From: Vibrio marinisediminis
GTDB lineage: Bacteria > Pseudomonadota > Gammaproteobacteria > Enterobacterales > Vibrionaceae
Length of the DNA: 64,000 nt
Assembly: GCF_014050145.1 (NCBI RefSeq)
Contig: NZ_JACFYF010000004.1
Span: forward strand, 248,001-312,000
Reading direction: 5' to 3'
Shown: piece after piece, positions 10,825 to 24,866 of the stretch
How positions within the stretch are numbered: position 1 is the stretch's first letter
Layout: each line of letters starts with the position of its first letter
Notes under the pieces: model-generated
Told to the model about the DNA's origin: nothing
What the model saw: only the letters and a program-made list of their open reading frames with translations
Databases searched by the model: none
Position numbers and translations under genes: made by a program

Positions 10825-11721
10825 ATGCAAACACAACGCCTAAGAATCGCAATTCAAAAAAAAGGTCGCCTAAGCAAAGAGAGCCAATTGTTGCTCAAAA
10901 AGTGTGGTGTCAAATTTAACATTATGGGTGAGCGCCTAGTGGTTCACTCATTGAATATGCCTATTGATTTGTTACTCGTTCGTGACGATGACATCCCGGG
11001 CTTGATTATGGACGGTGTAGTCGACCTTGGCTTTATCGGTGAAAACGAACTTGAAGAAGTGCGTTTGGATCGCAAAGCGTTGGGTGAGCCGTGTGAGTTT
11101 GTTCAACTAAGAAGATTAGATTTTGGTGGTTGTCGTTTATCTATCGCCATCAATAAAGATGAGCAGTACAACGGTCCTGAAGATTTAGCGGGCAAAAGAA
11201 TTGCGACAACTTACCCACAATTACTTAAAGCATATATGGATAAGCAAGGTGTGCCTTTCTCTGCTTGTATGCTGACGGGTTCGGTTGAAGTCGCTCCTCG
11301 CGCCGGTTTATCTGATGCCATCGCTGATTTAGTTTCCACTGGTGCGACATTAGAAGCCAATGGGTTGAAAGAGGCGGAAGTTATCTTCCGTTCAAAAGCG
11401 ACGCTAATCCAACGTTTGGGTGAGTTTGATAAAGACAAGCAAGAGCTGATTGAAAAGCTTTTGACTCGTATGCAAGGCGTACAGCAAGCGAAAGAATCAA
11501 AGTACATTATGCTGCACGCGCCAGTGGATAGACTGGAGCAAATCAAAGCCTTATTGCCAGGTGCGGAAGATCCAACTGTATTGCCTTTGTCTGCTGAAAA
11601 ACAGAAAGTGGCGGTTCACCTTGTTAGTACCGAAAACCTGTTTTGGGAAACAATGGAGCAGCTTAAAGAACTCGGCGCGAGCTCGATTCTAGTATTGCCA
11701 ATTGAGAAGATGATGGAGTAA
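10825..11721 (+). CDS. hisG: ATP phosphoribosyltransferase, short-loop form
   Basis: A 298-residue enzyme that joins ATP and PRPP in the first committed step of histidine synthesis. It is the long (HisG-L) type with a C-terminal ACT-like regulatory domain that binds histidine (feedback inhibition). The start ATG at 10825 follows AGGGA; the frame opens 18 bases earlier, without similarity. Length matches E. coli (299). It is the first structural gene of an eight-gene operon and ends four bases before hisD. Confidence 0.97.
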   Translation: MQTQRLRIAIQKKGRLSKESQLLLKKCGVKFNIMGERLVVHSLNMPIDLLLVRDDDIPGLIMDGVVDLGFIGENELEEVRLDRKALGEPCEFVQLRRLDFGGCRLSIAINKDEQYNGPEDLAGKRIATTYPQLLKAYMDKQGVPFSACMLTGSVEVAPRAGLSDAIADLVSTGATLEANGLKEAEVIFRSKATLIQRLGEFDKDKQELIEKLLTRMQGVQQAKESKYIMLHAPVDRLEQIKALLPGAEDPTVLPLSAEKQKVAVHLVSTENLFWETMEQLKELGASSILVLPIEKMME

Positions 11722-11725
11722 CACG

Positions 11726-14067
<2,342 letters not shown>

Positions 14068-14139
14068 ATGGTTTGTAATTGAATGAGATAATGTGCTCTG
14101 GCGTTAGGCGAGAGCGCTAAAAATAAATAAGGATGTTAA

Positions 14140-15213
14140 ATGAGCAAGCAGCAAAAAATCTTGTTTATCGACCGTGACGGTACGTTAATTGTTGAGCCAC
14201 CGATTGATTTCCAAGTTGATCGTCTTGATAAGCTGAAATTGGAGCCTTTCGTTATCCCAAGCCTCTTGGCACTGCAAGATGCAGGTTATCGCTTAGTGAT
14301 GGTGACGAATCAAGATGGACTCGGTACAGATAGCTACCCACAAGCTGATTTTGATGCCCCACAAAACATGATGATGGAAATCTTTGAATCGCAGGGCGTG
14401 AAATTTGATGATGTACTGATCTGCCCACACTTTGATGAAGATAACTGTTCATGCCGTAAGCCAAAACTTGGCATGGTTAAAGAGTATCTACAAAGTGGCA
14501 AAGTGGATTTCCAACACTCAGTCGTGATTGGTGACCGAGCAACGGATCTTCAATTGGCTGAGAATATGGCGATTCAAGGCATTCAATATAATCCAGAAAC
14601 CATGGGGTGGCTGCAGATCTTAAAAGATCTTACGGTAAAAGCCCGAGTGGCAGAAGTGGTGCGCACCACTAAAGAAACTGACATCCGAGTCAAAGTAAAT
14701 CTTGATGAACAAGGTGGCAATCAAATCTCAACTGGGCTTGGTTTCTTCGACCATATGCTGGACCAAATTGCCACTCACGGTGGCTTCCAAATGATTTGCC
14801 AAGTGGAAGGCGATTTACATATTGATGATCACCACACCATTGAAGATACCGCATTGGCTCTCGGGCAAGCGCTAAAAGATGCACTGGGTGATAAGCGCGG
14901 TATTGGTCGCTTTGGTTTTAGCTTGCCGATGGATGAATGTTTAGCACAGTGTGCGCTTGATCTATCCGGGCGCCCATATCTTAAATTTGAGGCTGAATTT
15001 AGCCGTGAACAAGTGGGTGATCTCTCGACTGAAATGGTGGTGCACTTCTTCCGTTCACTGACGGATACTTTGGCGTGTACGCTACACCTATCCTCATCAG
15101 GTGATAACGACCACCATATCATTGAAAGTCTCTTTAAAGCCTTTGGTCGTACGCTTCGTCAGGCAATTAAAGTAGAAGGCAATGAGCTACCAAGCAGCAA
15201 AGGCGTATTGTAG
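14140..15213 (+). CDS. hisB: Bifunctional histidinol-phosphatase / imidazoleglycerol-phosphate dehydratase
   Basis: A 357-residue fusion. The N-terminal HAD-type phosphatase (about 1-165) has the DxD nucleophile motif in FIDRDGTLI (Asp9 and Asp11) and a zinc-type Cys/His cluster around [15 protein letters not shown]. The C-terminal dehydratase (about 167-357) has the metal-binding repeats [10 protein letters not shown] and DNDHHIIES. It performs steps six and eight of the pathway. The fused form is typical of gammaproteobacteria. Confidence 0.97.
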   Translation: MSKQQKILFIDRDGTLIVEPPIDFQVDRLDKLKLEPFVIPSLLALQDAGYRLVMVTNQDGLGTDSYPQADFDAPQNMMMEIFESQGVKFDDVLICPHFDEDNCSCRKPKLGMVKEYLQSGKVDFQHSVVIGDRATDLQLAENMAIQGIQYNPETMGWLQILKDLTVKARVAEVVRTTKETDIRVKVNLDEQGGNQISTGLGFFDHMLDQIATHGGFQMICQVEGDLHIDDHHTIEDTALALGQALKDALGDKRGIGRFGFSLPMDECLAQCALDLSGRPYLKFEAEFSREQVGDLSTEMVVHFFRSLTDTLACTLHLSSSGDNDHHIIESLFKAFGRTLRQAIKVEGNELPSSKGVL

Positions 15214-15218
15214 GAGGC

Positions 15219-15836
15219 ATGATGAACAATCAGAAAGTCGTCATTATTGATACCGGATGTGCCAATGTCTCATCGGTTAAGTTCGCGATAGAGCGCTTGG
15301 GCTGTGAGGTGGTGATCTCGAAAGACCCACAAGTGGTACTCGCCGCGGATAAGTTGTTTCTTCCGGGCGTAGGCACGGCTAGCGAGGCAATGAAAAACCT
15401 GCAACAGCGCAACTTGATTGAGTTGGTCAAGCAGGTTGAAAAACCATTACTTGGCATCTGTTTAGGGATGCAACTGCTGGGTAAATTCTCACAAGAGAAA
15501 GGGCAAAAAGCCAATGAGCAAGTTGAGTGTTTAGGCTTGTGTGATGGCGAAGTAAAGCTACTGCAAACCGGCGAGTTGCCATTGCCTCATATGGGCTGGA
15601 ACACCGTTAAGTCGCTGCCTGAACATCCACTGTTTAAAGGCATAGAAGAGGGCGAGTACTTTTATTTTGTACACAGCTTCGCCATGCCCAAGGGCGAGTA
15701 CACCATTGCCGAGTGTGATTATGGTCAACCATTTAGCGCCGCGGTACAAAGTGGCAATTATTATGGTGTTCAGTTCCACCCAGAGCGCTCAAGTACAGCG
15801 GGCTCAAAACTTATCGAAAACTTTTTAAACTTGTAA
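15219..15836 (+). CDS. hisH: Imidazole glycerol phosphate synthase, glutaminase subunit
   Basis: A 205-residue class I glutamine amidotransferase that supplies ammonia to HisF through a channel between the subunits. The triad is Cys81 ([10 protein letters not shown]), His187 and Glu189 (QFHPERS). The start at 15219 or 15222 follows AGGAGGC; two tandem ATGs make the exact choice uncertain. It is five bases after hisB. Confidence 0.97.
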   Translation: MMNNQKVVIIDTGCANVSSVKFAIERLGCEVVISKDPQVVLAADKLFLPGVGTASEAMKNLQQRNLIELVKQVEKPLLGICLGMQLLGKFSQEKGQKANEQVECLGLCDGEVKLLQTGELPLPHMGWNTVKSLPEHPLFKGIEEGEYFYFVHSFAMPKGEYTIAECDYGQPFSAAVQSGNYYGVQFHPERSSTAGSKLIENFLNL

Positions 15837-17352
<1,516 letters not shown>

Positions 17353-17356
<4 letters not shown>

Positions 17357-17988
17357 GTTTTCAAGTGAGTGAGCTTGCCGCGCTGAATGAGCGGATTGAT
17401 TGGCAGAAAGTGGATGGTCTTTTACCTGTGATTGTACAAGATTTTCTATCGAGTCAGGTTCTGATGATGGGGTACATGAACCAAGATGCGTTAGTCAAAA
17501 CCGGTGAAACAGGGCACGTAACCTTCTTTTCTCGTACTAAGCAACGTCTTTGGACCAAAGGCGAAACCTCTGGCAATGTACTCAATTTGGTTAATGCCGC
17601 ATTAGATTGTGACAATGATACTTTGTTGGTTAAGGTTAACCCTGTTGGACCAACGTGTCACACAGGAACTACAACGTGTTGGGATGCAGACAAGCAGGAA
17701 GAGTCACAATTGGTGTGGCTTCATCAGCTTGAACAACTATTGGCTGCTCGTAAAGATGCCGATCCCGACTCCTCCTACACCGCAAGTCTCTATGCTCGTG
17801 GTACCAAACGTATTTCGCAGAAAGTTGGCGAAGAGGGCGTTGAAGTCGCGCTTGCGGCAACGTCGGGTGATAGGGCGGAATTAGTCTGTGAATCTGCGGA
17901 TCTGATCTATCACTTGTTCGTATTGTTACAAGATCAAGGTTTGTCGTTTAATGATGTGATTAATAAACTGAAAGAGCGACACAAGTAG
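17353..17988 (+). CDS. hisI: Bifunctional PR-AMP cyclohydrolase / PR-ATP pyrophosphatase
   Basis: A 211-residue fusion (HisIE). The N-terminal cyclohydrolase has the zinc motif CHTGTTTCW near residue 100. The C-terminal pyrophosphohydrolase (about 125-211) has the helical [13 protein letters not shown] metal-binding segment. These are steps two and three of the pathway. It is the last gene of the operon, followed by a strong terminator, so the operon is hisGDCBHAFI with no insertions. Confidence 0.97.
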
Positions 17989-18021
17989 AATCGTGCAACG
18001 TGAAAACACGTAGCTGAGAGT

Positions 18022-18060
18022 AAAAAGCCGTAACGAATCGTTACGGCTTTCCTTTTTTTA
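18022..18060. terminator. Terminator of the his operon, shared with the convergent transporter gene
   Basis: A 12-bp stem AAAGCCGTAACG/CGTTACGGCTTT with a three-base loop is followed by CC and seven T's. The A run before it serves the minus-strand gene. Confidence 0.92.
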
Positions 18061-18066
18061 TGCCGT

Positions 18067-19272
18067 TCACATTTCAAATAAGAAATAGTAGCCGTAGCCG
18101 ACGATAAGAGCAGGAATGGAAGAGTAGATGGTTGCAACCAATGCCGCTTTTGGCGCCAGTGCAATCGCGGGGAATAGTGCATCACCATCGTTGGAAATGG
18201 CATTGGCAAGCTGTGCAGAAAGTGGAGCCGCGCCAGAGATATAAAGGCTAGTTACTAAAATTTGTGGTCCACAACCGGGTAGCATACCCACGACTAGTCC
18301 CATCAATGGCATGTAGGCACCCCAGCCTGAAAACAGCGCGGCTAAATCTATATGTCCAAAGTATGTAATTAGCTCGAACACCATGAAAGCAACAATAACC
18401 CAAGCGGTGACAAAGTTAGTGTCTTGCGCCGCTTTTTGTAAAGGATGGGAGGTAATACATTTTCTATCTTCAGATACCGTTGACTCGTAGTCTTTGATCT
18501 CTTTGGTCATCGCCCAAAGCAGCATGCTAGTGATAATTAAAATGGTGCCAATCCACTCAATACTCATCGAAGGAATATGCAGCAATTGGTTGATGTCTAT
18601 TTGGAATGAACCCAGCGCAGCAATAATGGTGGCTGGCACGAGCAACCACTTCCAGAAAGCGCCTTGAAGGTTAATCGCCTTTTGTTCGAATGGCGTATGA
18701 ACTTGTTCTGCTTTGCAACAACTTAACGGCATCACTTTTTTAAGTTGAGGGCGTAAGAAGTCATCGTTGTGGATGGCATTAACAACCAAGCCCGAGATAC
18801 AGCCTACAACGACGCCAATGATCATCACGAATAGACCAATATCAGGTTTGCTGGCGAGTAATAGGAAAGCAGCATCACCCATGGTGGCGGTTAATACGGC
18901 AACGACTGCACCAAAGCCAACTCGACCGCTAACAAATTGAGTGGTAACAATAATTGCACCCCCACAGCCGGGCAGTGCGCCTAACAGAGCTGAAAACAGT
19001 ACTTGATAACGACGTGAGTTATTGAAAAGAGCGACGACCTTATTCTCTTTGCTCATCAGCAACGAGATATAGTGGTAAATAGCCAGAGTAAAGGCGACGT
19101 AACAAGAGACAGCCCAGAATGCATCAGAAAGAGTGTTTACGGTTACCTCTTGGGTTGCTTCGGTGGCAACCAAGGCAATCAGGGTAATAGGCAATAGCAT
19201 TCGTTTGTATGCTAGATGGAACTGGTTAAGCGAAAGTAGACTTGAAAGCTTTGTTGTAATTGAAGAGTCCAT
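18067..19272 (-). CDS. Putative manganese/heavy-metal exporter, MneA-like 10-TM protein
   Basis: A 401-residue polytopic membrane protein with two related halves. Each half carries a PGCG motif in a membrane segment: ALPGCGGAIIVT in the first and MLPGCGPQILVT in the second. Each is followed by an acidic segment (TMGDAAF; SNDGDALF). A Cys pair and His/Glu-rich linker lie in the middle loop. This matches my memory of the 10-TM exporter family (PF11449) that includes MneA, the manganese exporter described in V. cholerae. It is divergent from a manganese-dependent pyrophosphatase, with Fur-like boxes in its promoter region. The substrate is inferred. Confidence 0.75.
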   Translation of the reverse strand: MDSSITTKLSSLLSLNQFHLAYKRMLLPITLIALVATEATQEVTVNTLSDAFWAVSCYVAFTLAIYHYISLLMSKENKVVALFNNSRRYQVLFSALLGALPGCGGAIIVTTQFVSGRVGFGAVVAVLTATMGDAAFLLLASKPDIGLFVMIIGVVVGCISGLVVNAIHNDDFLRPQLKKVMPLSCCKAEQVHTPFEQKAINLQGAFWKWLLVPATIIAALGSFQIDINQLLHIPSMSIEWIGTILIITSMLLWAMTKEIKDYESTVSEDRKCITSHPLQKAAQDTNFVTAWVIVAFMVFELITYFGHIDLAALFSGWGAYMPLMGLVVGMLPGCGPQILVTSLYISGAAPLSAQLANAISNDGDALFPAIALAPKAALVATIYSSIPALIVGYGYYFLFEM

Positions 19273-19285
19273 ACTGACAGCCCAA

Positions 19286-19332
19286 TAAAAATGATTCTCA
19301 TTATTACTATATGCAAATGAGAATTATTTGCA
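19286..19332 (-). promoter_or_regulatory. Two Fur-like metal-regulator boxes upstream of the exporter gene
   Basis: ATGATTCTCATTATTA (from 19291) and AAATGAGAATTATTTGC (19315-19331) each agree by eye with about 13-14 of the 19 positions of the Fur consensus GATAATGATAATCATTATC. They lie 15-60 bases before the exporter start, and would suit a Fur or a Mn-sensing Fur relative. Confidence 0.55.
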
Positions 19333-19378
19333 ATAGTAATTTGCAGTGATACTTTTTGAACCCCATGAGCTGAAACCG

Positions 19379-19406
19379 ATGACAAATTACAAAAATCAGC
19401 TAAAAT
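19379..19406 (+). promoter_or_regulatory. Candidate promoter of ppaC
   Basis: ATGACA (19379-19384), a 16-base spacer and TAAAAT (19401-19406) lie about 100 bases before the ppaC start. Confidence 0.4.
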
Positions 19407-19502
19407 GTCCGCTTTGATAAGTAAATAGCCTGATCTTTCTTCAAATGAGAGAAACACTGCGGTGTTTATATGGGCACGTAACAGACTTAAATAGGAAGAG
19501 CA

Positions 19503-20408
19503 ATGATTCTAGTTGTAGGTCACAAAAACCCTGATAGTGATAGTATCTGTAGCGCTATCGTAGCCACTGAACTGCTAAAAGCACGTGGTGAGGAAGCAAT
19601 GCCAATTCGCCAAGGCGAAATCAACCGTGAAACGCAACACATCCTTGAAGTAGCAGGCGCTGAATCTCCAGCACTACGTACTTCGGTTGCTGGTGAGAAT
19701 ATTTGGCTAGTTGATTACTCAGATCTAGCACAAGCACCAGATGATGTGGCTGAAGCTGAAATTCTAGGTATTGTTGATCACCACCGTCTAGGTGATGTAA
19801 TGACAGTAAACCCAATGGAAGCTTGGATCTGGCCTGTGGGTTGTACAAACACTGTACTATTCAACATGTTTAAGATTGAAGGTCATCAGATCACTCCTCA
19901 AATCGCTAAACTAATGATGTCTGCAATTCTTTCAGACACGGTTGGTTTTGCTTCTCCAACTTGTACTCAAAAAGACAAAGATGCTGTTGCTGAACTTGCG
20001 GCAATTGCTGATGTTGCTGATGTTGATGCATTCATTAAAGATCTTCTAATTGCTAAAACTGACATTGAAGGTCTTTCAGCTGCTGAACTCGTTGAAAAAG
20101 ATCTTAAAGGCTACCCATTTAACGGTCGTGATGTTGTTGTTGGTCAGGTTGAGCTAGCAACTCTAGAGCAAGTTGACGGCATGATTGAAGCGCTAGAAGC
20201 AGATCTAGAGCGTCGTTGTACTGAAGAGTCACTAGCATTCGCAGCGGTAATGCTGACAGATATTACAACAGCGCAAACTCGTCTTCTTTACAAAGGTGAG
20301 TGGGCAGAGAAGCTAGTTAAGCATGAAAAAGATGGCATGCTAATGATGGAAAACACGCTAAGCCGCAAGAAACAAGGCTGGCCGTGGCTTCAAACTGAGC
20401 TTGCTTAA
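19503..20408 (+). CDS. ppaC: Manganese-dependent inorganic pyrophosphatase (family II)
   Basis: A 301-residue DHH-superfamily enzyme that hydrolyses pyrophosphate. The N-terminal HKNPDSDS motif (His7, Asp11, Asp13) and the DHH-like VDHHRLGD motif near residues 91-98 supply the Mn ligands, and the C-terminal SRKKQGWPWLQ block binds substrate. The start follows AGGAAGAGCA. Codon use is strongly biased to common Vibrio codons, as in highly expressed genes. It is divergent from a putative metal exporter, which suggests a shared link to manganese supply. Confidence 0.95.
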   Translation: MILVVGHKNPDSDSICSAIVATELLKARGEEAMPIRQGEINRETQHILEVAGAESPALRTSVAGENIWLVDYSDLAQAPDDVAEAEILGIVDHHRLGDVMTVNPMEAWIWPVGCTNTVLFNMFKIEGHQITPQIAKLMMSAILSDTVGFASPTCTQKDKDAVAELAAIADVADVDAFIKDLLIAKTDIEGLSAAELVEKDLKGYPFNGRDVVVGQVELATLEQVDGMIEALEADLERRCTEESLAFAAVMLTDITTAQTRLLYKGEWAEKLVKHEKDGMLMMENTLSRKKQGWPWLQTELA

Positions 20409-20438
20409 TTGCTTAATTGCTTAAGTGTTTAAGTGTTT
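20401..20438. repeat. Short tandem repeat after ppaC
   Basis: Three copies of TTGCTTAA-like units followed by two of GTGTTTAA-like units overlap the ppaC stop and precede its terminator; probably slippage-derived. Confidence 0.5.
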
Positions 20439-20439
20439 A

Positions 20440-20466
20440 GAAAACCCGTCTTTGGACGGGTTTTTT
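20440..20466. terminator. Terminator of ppaC, shared with the DUF2927 gene
   Basis: The stem AAAACCCGTC/GACGGGTTTT with loop TTTG and a T run lies between convergent genes. Confidence 0.92.
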
Positions 20467-20467
20467 A

Positions 20468-21241
20468 TTACTGCAACATTTTACGCAGTGGCGCAGAGCG
20501 AGCTACGTTGACCGCATTATCCAATATCCCTTCACGCTGGTAGCGTAGAATTAACTTTTCGAGTACGGGAATGACTTGCTGGCGATTCATTCCACTGGCT
20601 AATTCCGGTTCATACAGTAATTTAAGCAAGATAACATCAAGCGGTGAGAGTAAGTCATCCGGGGTATGATCGTTAAAAATGGACGGGTAGGCGAGTTCTG
20701 AGTCGTTAGGTAACCCCATCACTTGGGTGATTTCTTCTATCACGCAAGCGAGCAGTTTTCCATGGGCGCGACTTTGATCTACCGGGATGATAATAGCGGC
20801 GTGTACTATTTGTTGATCAACTGGCGAGAGACGGTAGCCAGCTTTGCATATCGCTCCTCGGCTATTTTTAAATGCGTGTGGTCCAATTTCTTGGTTAATA
20901 TCCTGCTCCCACAACGATTCACGGCTAAACAGCCAGATGACATTGGCTTTTTGCCTAGAATTGACTCGGGAAATTGGATGTGAAGTGATTTGCCGTAAGT
21001 GAGCAATATGTGCATCGACCAATTGGTCATGCAATTGCTGATCGCCCACTTTATGCTCAACCCAAATCTTGATGGGTTGACGCCATTTCACCAACGGCTT
21101 ATCACCTTGGGAATACTCATTTTTTAGCGCAACATCTAAAAACGCATTACGAACAAATGATGGGTCTAACCACGTATCAGCGGTGGCATTGACGCTTATC
21201 GAGTAGAGCAGTGCGAGTATAAGACAGGCGATCCTTGCCAT
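20468..21241 (-). CDS. DUF2927 family exported protein, last gene of the sap operon
   Basis: A 257-residue protein with an N-terminal signal peptide (MARIACLILALLYSISVNA). It shows the DUF2927 hallmarks as I know them: an arrangement of two Cys (AICKAG; LACVIEE), an EEITQVMGLPNDS block near residue 190, and a C-terminal helical region ending in LR.ML. The EE..Q block resembles degenerate metallopeptidase helices, but no HExxH is present. Only 11 bases separate it from sapF, so it probably belongs to the sapABCDF transcript. Function unknown. Confidence 0.78.
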   Translation of the reverse strand: MARIACLILALLYSISVNATADTWLDPSFVRNAFLDVALKNEYSQGDKPLVKWRQPIKIWVEHKVGDQQLHDQLVDAHIAHLRQITSHPISRVNSRQKANVIWLFSRESLWEQDINQEIGPHAFKNSRGAICKAGYRLSPVDQQIVHAAIIIPVDQSRAHGKLLACVIEEITQVMGLPNDSELAYPSIFNDHTPDDLLSPLDVILLKLLYEPELASGMNRQQVIPVLEKLILRYQREGILDNAVNVARSAPLRKMLQ

Positions 21242-21252
21242 CGTCTGAGTCC

Positions 21253-22038
21253 TTACTTAAAACTTGGCGCCTTATTAAAGTGGCTTTCAACCAAGCGTTG
21301 AGTGATAGGATTTTGAGGGTTACTCAGTACCTTATGCGTGTCACCCGATTCCACTACATCGCCTTCGTGCATCACCATAATTTTATCAGTGATGTGCTTT
21401 ACGGTACCGATATGTTGCGATACATAAACGAAAGATACGCCCATCTCCTCTTGGAGTTCTAAGAAGAGGTTGATGATTTGCGAACGCATTGCCATATCTA
21501 AACCATTTAATGCCTCATCTGCGACAATAATCGATGGTTGAAGAATTAACGCACGCGCTAGGCAAACACGCTGTTTTTGCCCTGTTGCAAGCATTTGTGG
21601 ATAAAAATAGGCGTGTTCTGGTAGCAAACCCACTCTAAGTAAGGTGTCTTTTACCCTTTTTACTCGCGCCTCTGGTGGCATGTTGGTATTTCGCTTGAGT
21701 GGTCCTTCAAGAATATTACCAATCTGGATTTTCGGGTTTAAAGACGTATTCGGGTCTTGGAAGATCATCCGAATCAGCTTGCATCGTGTGGAGTAATCTT
21801 TGTGCTCAAGTAAATCACCGTTTACACGAATTTCACCGGAAGTTGGTTCGACCATTCCAGCTAGCATGCGCGCTAGAGTCGACTTGCCAGAGCCATTTTG
21901 ACCAATAAAACCAATGGTTTGCCCTGCCTCCAAAGTAAAGCTAACCGGTTTGACTGCGTGATACTCTTTCTTACGCAGCAAGCCTGGACGGGTAACAAAT
22001 ATCTTTGACAGATCAGTAACTTCTAATAGTGCGCTCAT
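21253..22038 (-). CDS. sapF: Peptide ABC transporter ATP-binding protein SapF
   Basis: A 261-residue ABC ATPase. Walker A is GQNGSGKST, the signature region is the unusual [17 protein letters not shown] (the canonical LSGGQ is ATGQ here, as E. coli SapF has APGQ), and Walker B is IIVADEAL. With SapD it should power the SapBC channel. The start ATG overlaps the sapD stop as ATGA; the frame is open 33 bases further inside sapD, but AAAAGG precedes this ATG. Confidence 0.95.
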   Translation of the reverse strand: MSALLEVTDLSKIFVTRPGLLRKKEYHAVKPVSFTLEAGQTIGFIGQNGSGKSTLARMLAGMVEPTSGEIRVNGDLLEHKDYSTRCKLIRMIFQDPNTSLNPKIQIGNILEGPLKRNTNMPPEARVKRVKDTLLRVGLLPEHAYFYPQMLATGQKQRVCLARALILQPSIIVADEALNGLDMAMRSQIINLFLELQEEMGVSFVYVSQHIGTVKHITDKIMVMHEGDVVESGDTHKVLSNPQNPITQRLVESHFNKAPSFK

Positions 22039-23030
22039 CCTTTTTTCTCCATGTTGAGAGGGAAGTGACAAGCGTATTTATGATTCTTAATTCTTTGTGG
22101 CATCGGAATTTCCACGCACTGGCGTTGCGCGTAAGGGCAGCGAGGACCAAGACGACAGCCAATCGGTAAATGCTGTAGCGGAGGAATACTGCCCGGTAGT
22201 GATTGTAATTTCTGCTTGTGCGGAATCCATTCGGAAAAGTCCGGCATCGCTTTAAGTAGCGCAGCAGTATAAGGGTGCTTAGGTTTTGCCAAGATTTTAT
22301 TGGTGTCGGCAGATTCTACTGACTGACCACAATACATCACCGTAATACGGTCGGCCCACTGGGTGATGGTGGTGAGATCGTGTCCAATCAACATAATGCT
22401 GGTGTTGTTGATCTGATTCATACGACTGAGCAGACGCAGAATTTGCGACTGTGTGATTGGGTCAAGGTCATTGGTTGGTTCATCGGCAATAAGCAATTTA
22501 GGCTTGGCAGCAATCGCCATGGCAATCATCACTTTTTGACATTCACCATCGGTTAACTCATAAGGGTAACTACTCATGATTTGACGGTGGTTTTTAATGC
22601 CCACTTTGTGCAATAGCGCGGTAGCCTGTTTTCGACGCCAGTGGAAGCGTTGCCACCACTTACCATCAAATGAAAGAGAAGGTATGGACTCGATCAACTG
22701 CTTACCCACTTCTTCCGAAGGGTCTAAACAGGTTGATGGCTCTTGAAAGATCATTGCAATATCACGCGCAATGACGCGGCGCCTCTCGCGTGGTGTCAGT
22801 TGCAGTAAATCAATATTACCTAAGCGCATTCGGTCGGCAGTGACCTTCCAGTTGTCTTTGCAGACACCGACAATGGCTTTGGCTACAAGGCTTTTCCCTG
22901 AACCTGATTCTCCAACCAAGCCACGAATTTCGCCTTCGTTGAGCGTCATACTCATACGATCAACGGCTTTGACCATGCCTTGCGGTGTCGCAATCTCAAT
23001 TGTTAAGTGTCGAATATCAAGTAATGGCAT
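22035..23030 (-). CDS. sapD: Peptide ABC transporter ATP-binding protein SapD
   Basis: A 331-residue ABC ATPase of the oligopeptide type. Walker A is GESGSGKS, the signature is [14 protein letters not shown] (degenerate LSGGQ, as in other SapD), and Walker B is [10 protein letters not shown]. The C terminus has a Cys-containing oligopeptide-transporter domain ([15 protein letters not shown]), which may bind an iron-sulfur cluster as in related DppD proteins. It overlaps sapC by one base and sapF by four. In E. coli SapD is also needed for Trk potassium uptake. Confidence 0.95.
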   Translation of the reverse strand: MPLLDIRHLTIEIATPQGMVKAVDRMSMTLNEGEIRGLVGESGSGKSLVAKAIVGVCKDNWKVTADRMRLGNIDLLQLTPRERRRVIARDIAMIFQEPSTCLDPSEEVGKQLIESIPSLSFDGKWWQRFHWRRKQATALLHKVGIKNHRQIMSSYPYELTDGECQKVMIAMAIAAKPKLLIADEPTNDLDPITQSQILRLLSRMNQINNTSIMLIGHDLTTITQWADRITVMYCGQSVESADTNKILAKPKHPYTAALLKAMPDFSEWIPHKQKLQSLPGSIPPLQHLPIGCRLGPRCPYAQRQCVEIPMPQRIKNHKYACHFPLNMEKKG

Positions 23031-23917
23031 TATTCAACCCCTGCATTCAGAGCTTGGCGCACGCCTTCACCCACTAAGTTAACCACAACAACCGTAAACA
23101 TAATTGCTAATCCTGGCAGTGTAACTGTCCATGGAGCCAAATAAATTAACTCAACGGAATCACCCAAAATAGCGCCCCATTCAGCACTTGGTGCTTGAGC
23201 GCCAAGACCTAGGAAACCTAAAGCGGTAATGTCGAGAATGGCAATCGAGAATGCCAAGGTAAATTCGGTGGCAAAGACAACCAGTACGTTAGGTAAAATT
23301 GAGTTCCACAGTAGGTAGAAGTTGTTGGCGCCATCTAAACGCGCCGCCATTATGTAGTCTTTCTCAACTTCATTGTGCACTGCGAGATAAACAGAGCGAA
23401 CAAATCTTGGTATTAAGGCAATACAAATCGCCAGCAATACATTGAATTCACCAAAACCAAGAAAGGCAACAAAGATGATCGCCAGTAGCAATGAAGGGAT
23501 AGACATCACAGTGTCGAGCAGGTGGTTAAGGGTGCTGGAAACCAACCCTTTGGTCATGCCCGCCAGTGTGCCAATAACACAACCGATAGCCGCTGCAATA
23601 ACGGTAATAATCACAGCAGCACCAAACGTAGGCTGAGAGCCGACAATCAAGCGTGACAAAATATCACGACCCAAATCATCGGTGCCTAAGAAATACTCAA
23701 CGGTTCCCGCAGGGTTCCATGAAGGAGGTAGGAGCAACTCACCGCTTTGAGCTTGAGGATCGTGTGGTGTAATCAATGGTGCCGCTATGGTGATGAGCAC
23801 GATAAGAATCAGGCACCACAAGCCAAACATAGCTAAGCTGTTGGTTTTATAACTGCGCCAAAACCGCTCAAACTGAGTTGGAATACGCTCTTCTTGATAA
23901 ACGTTATCGGTTAGCAT
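23030..23917 (-). CDS. sapC: Peptide ABC transporter permease SapC
   Basis: A 295-residue permease with about six membrane segments and the binding-protein-dependent transport signature in the EAA loop ([20 protein letters not shown]). The N-terminal tail begins [15 protein letters not shown] and precedes the first helix. It overlaps sapB by 14 bases. Confidence 0.95.
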   Translation of the reverse strand: MLTDNVYQEERIPTQFERFWRSYKTNSLAMFGLWCLILIVLITIAAPLITPHDPQAQSGELLLPPSWNPAGTVEYFLGTDDLGRDILSRLIVGSQPTFGAAVIITVIAAAIGCVIGTLAGMTKGLVSSTLNHLLDTVMSIPSLLLAIIFVAFLGFGEFNVLLAICIALIPRFVRSVYLAVHNEVEKDYIMAARLDGANNFYLLWNSILPNVLVVFATEFTLAFSIAILDITALGFLGLGAQAPSAEWGAILGDSVELIYLAPWTVTLPGLAIMFTVVVVNLVGEGVRQALNAGVE

Positions 23918-24866
23918 ACCACTCTTTCCTTACTAGCGGGTTAATCATCGCTCCAATCAAATCAGACAGAATGTTGGCCGTTAACACTAAGGTTGCGACA
24001 ACAATCACGCCAGCTTGAATAGAGACATAATCTTGGTTGGAAAGGGCGTCTAGTAACCAACGTCCGATGCCTGGCCAGTTAAAAATAGATTCGGTCACGA
24101 TAGTTAGCGTCAACATACTTGATAGCTGTACGCCAATTTTTGGAATAATAGGTGGAATTGCGTTGCGTAGTACGTGCTGAGTGACAATCTCACGAGTTGT
24201 CAAACCTTTAATGCGTGCTGCGCGGATGTAGTTTTTACTCATGACTTCAGAGACAGACGTTCTCATTAAACCAATAACTTGCGTTGTTGGAGCCAATGCC
24301 AACACTAAACATGGCAATATCAGGTGGTCAATAACGCTTTGCAGTGCGTAAGCACGCTGTGGTCCTTCGAGCAAGAAGGAGTCAATCAACGCGAACCCCG
24401 TAATATGATCAATTTGATAAAGAAGATCGTAGCGCCCTGCAACTGGAAAAACTTGATAGTTCAGAGAAAAAGCCATGATCATCAATAGTGCTACCCAAAA
24501 AATAGGCGCAGAGTAGCCTGACATTGAAGTAAAGGAGATCACGGTATCAACCCATTTCCCTTGCTTCATTCCAGCAAGAGTACCAATTGGAATACCGATG
24601 ATCAGTGAAATGATAAATGCGATGAGTACCAATTCTAATGTGGCTGGAAAAACCAGCTTAAGCTCGTCCCAAATAGGCACGCCAGCTCTATTCACACCAA
24701 AATTTAGTTGAGACAATTCACCTAAGTATGAACTCCATCCCCCCCAAAAGCTTTGCATTGCCCAATGGGATGTCGGGTCAAGGCGTAATAGCCCATATCC
24801 AACGATGGTTAAGATCAATAATGTAATAATAAATAAGTTCAGTCGTCGAACGGTATAGAGAAACAT
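23904..24866 (-). CDS. sapB: Peptide ABC transporter permease SapB
   Basis: A 320-residue permease of the DppB/OppB type with six membrane segments and the EAA loop AARIKGLTTREIVTQHVLRN. It starts directly next to the sapA stop (24867) and overlaps sapC at its end, so translation is tightly coupled. Confidence 0.95.
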   Translation of the reverse strand: MFLYTVRRLNLFIITLLILTIVGYGLLRLDPTSHWAMQSFWGGWSSYLGELSQLNFGVNRAGVPIWDELKLVFPATLELVLIAFIISLIIGIPIGTLAGMKQGKWVDTVISFTSMSGYSAPIFWVALLMIMAFSLNYQVFPVAGRYDLLYQIDHITGFALIDSFLLEGPQRAYALQSVIDHLILPCLVLALAPTTQVIGLMRTSVSEVMSKNYIRAARIKGLTTREIVTQHVLRNAIPPIIPKIGVQLSSMLTLTIVTESIFNWPGIGRWLLDALSNQDYVSIQAGVIVVATLVLTANILSDLIGAMINPLVRKEWYANR

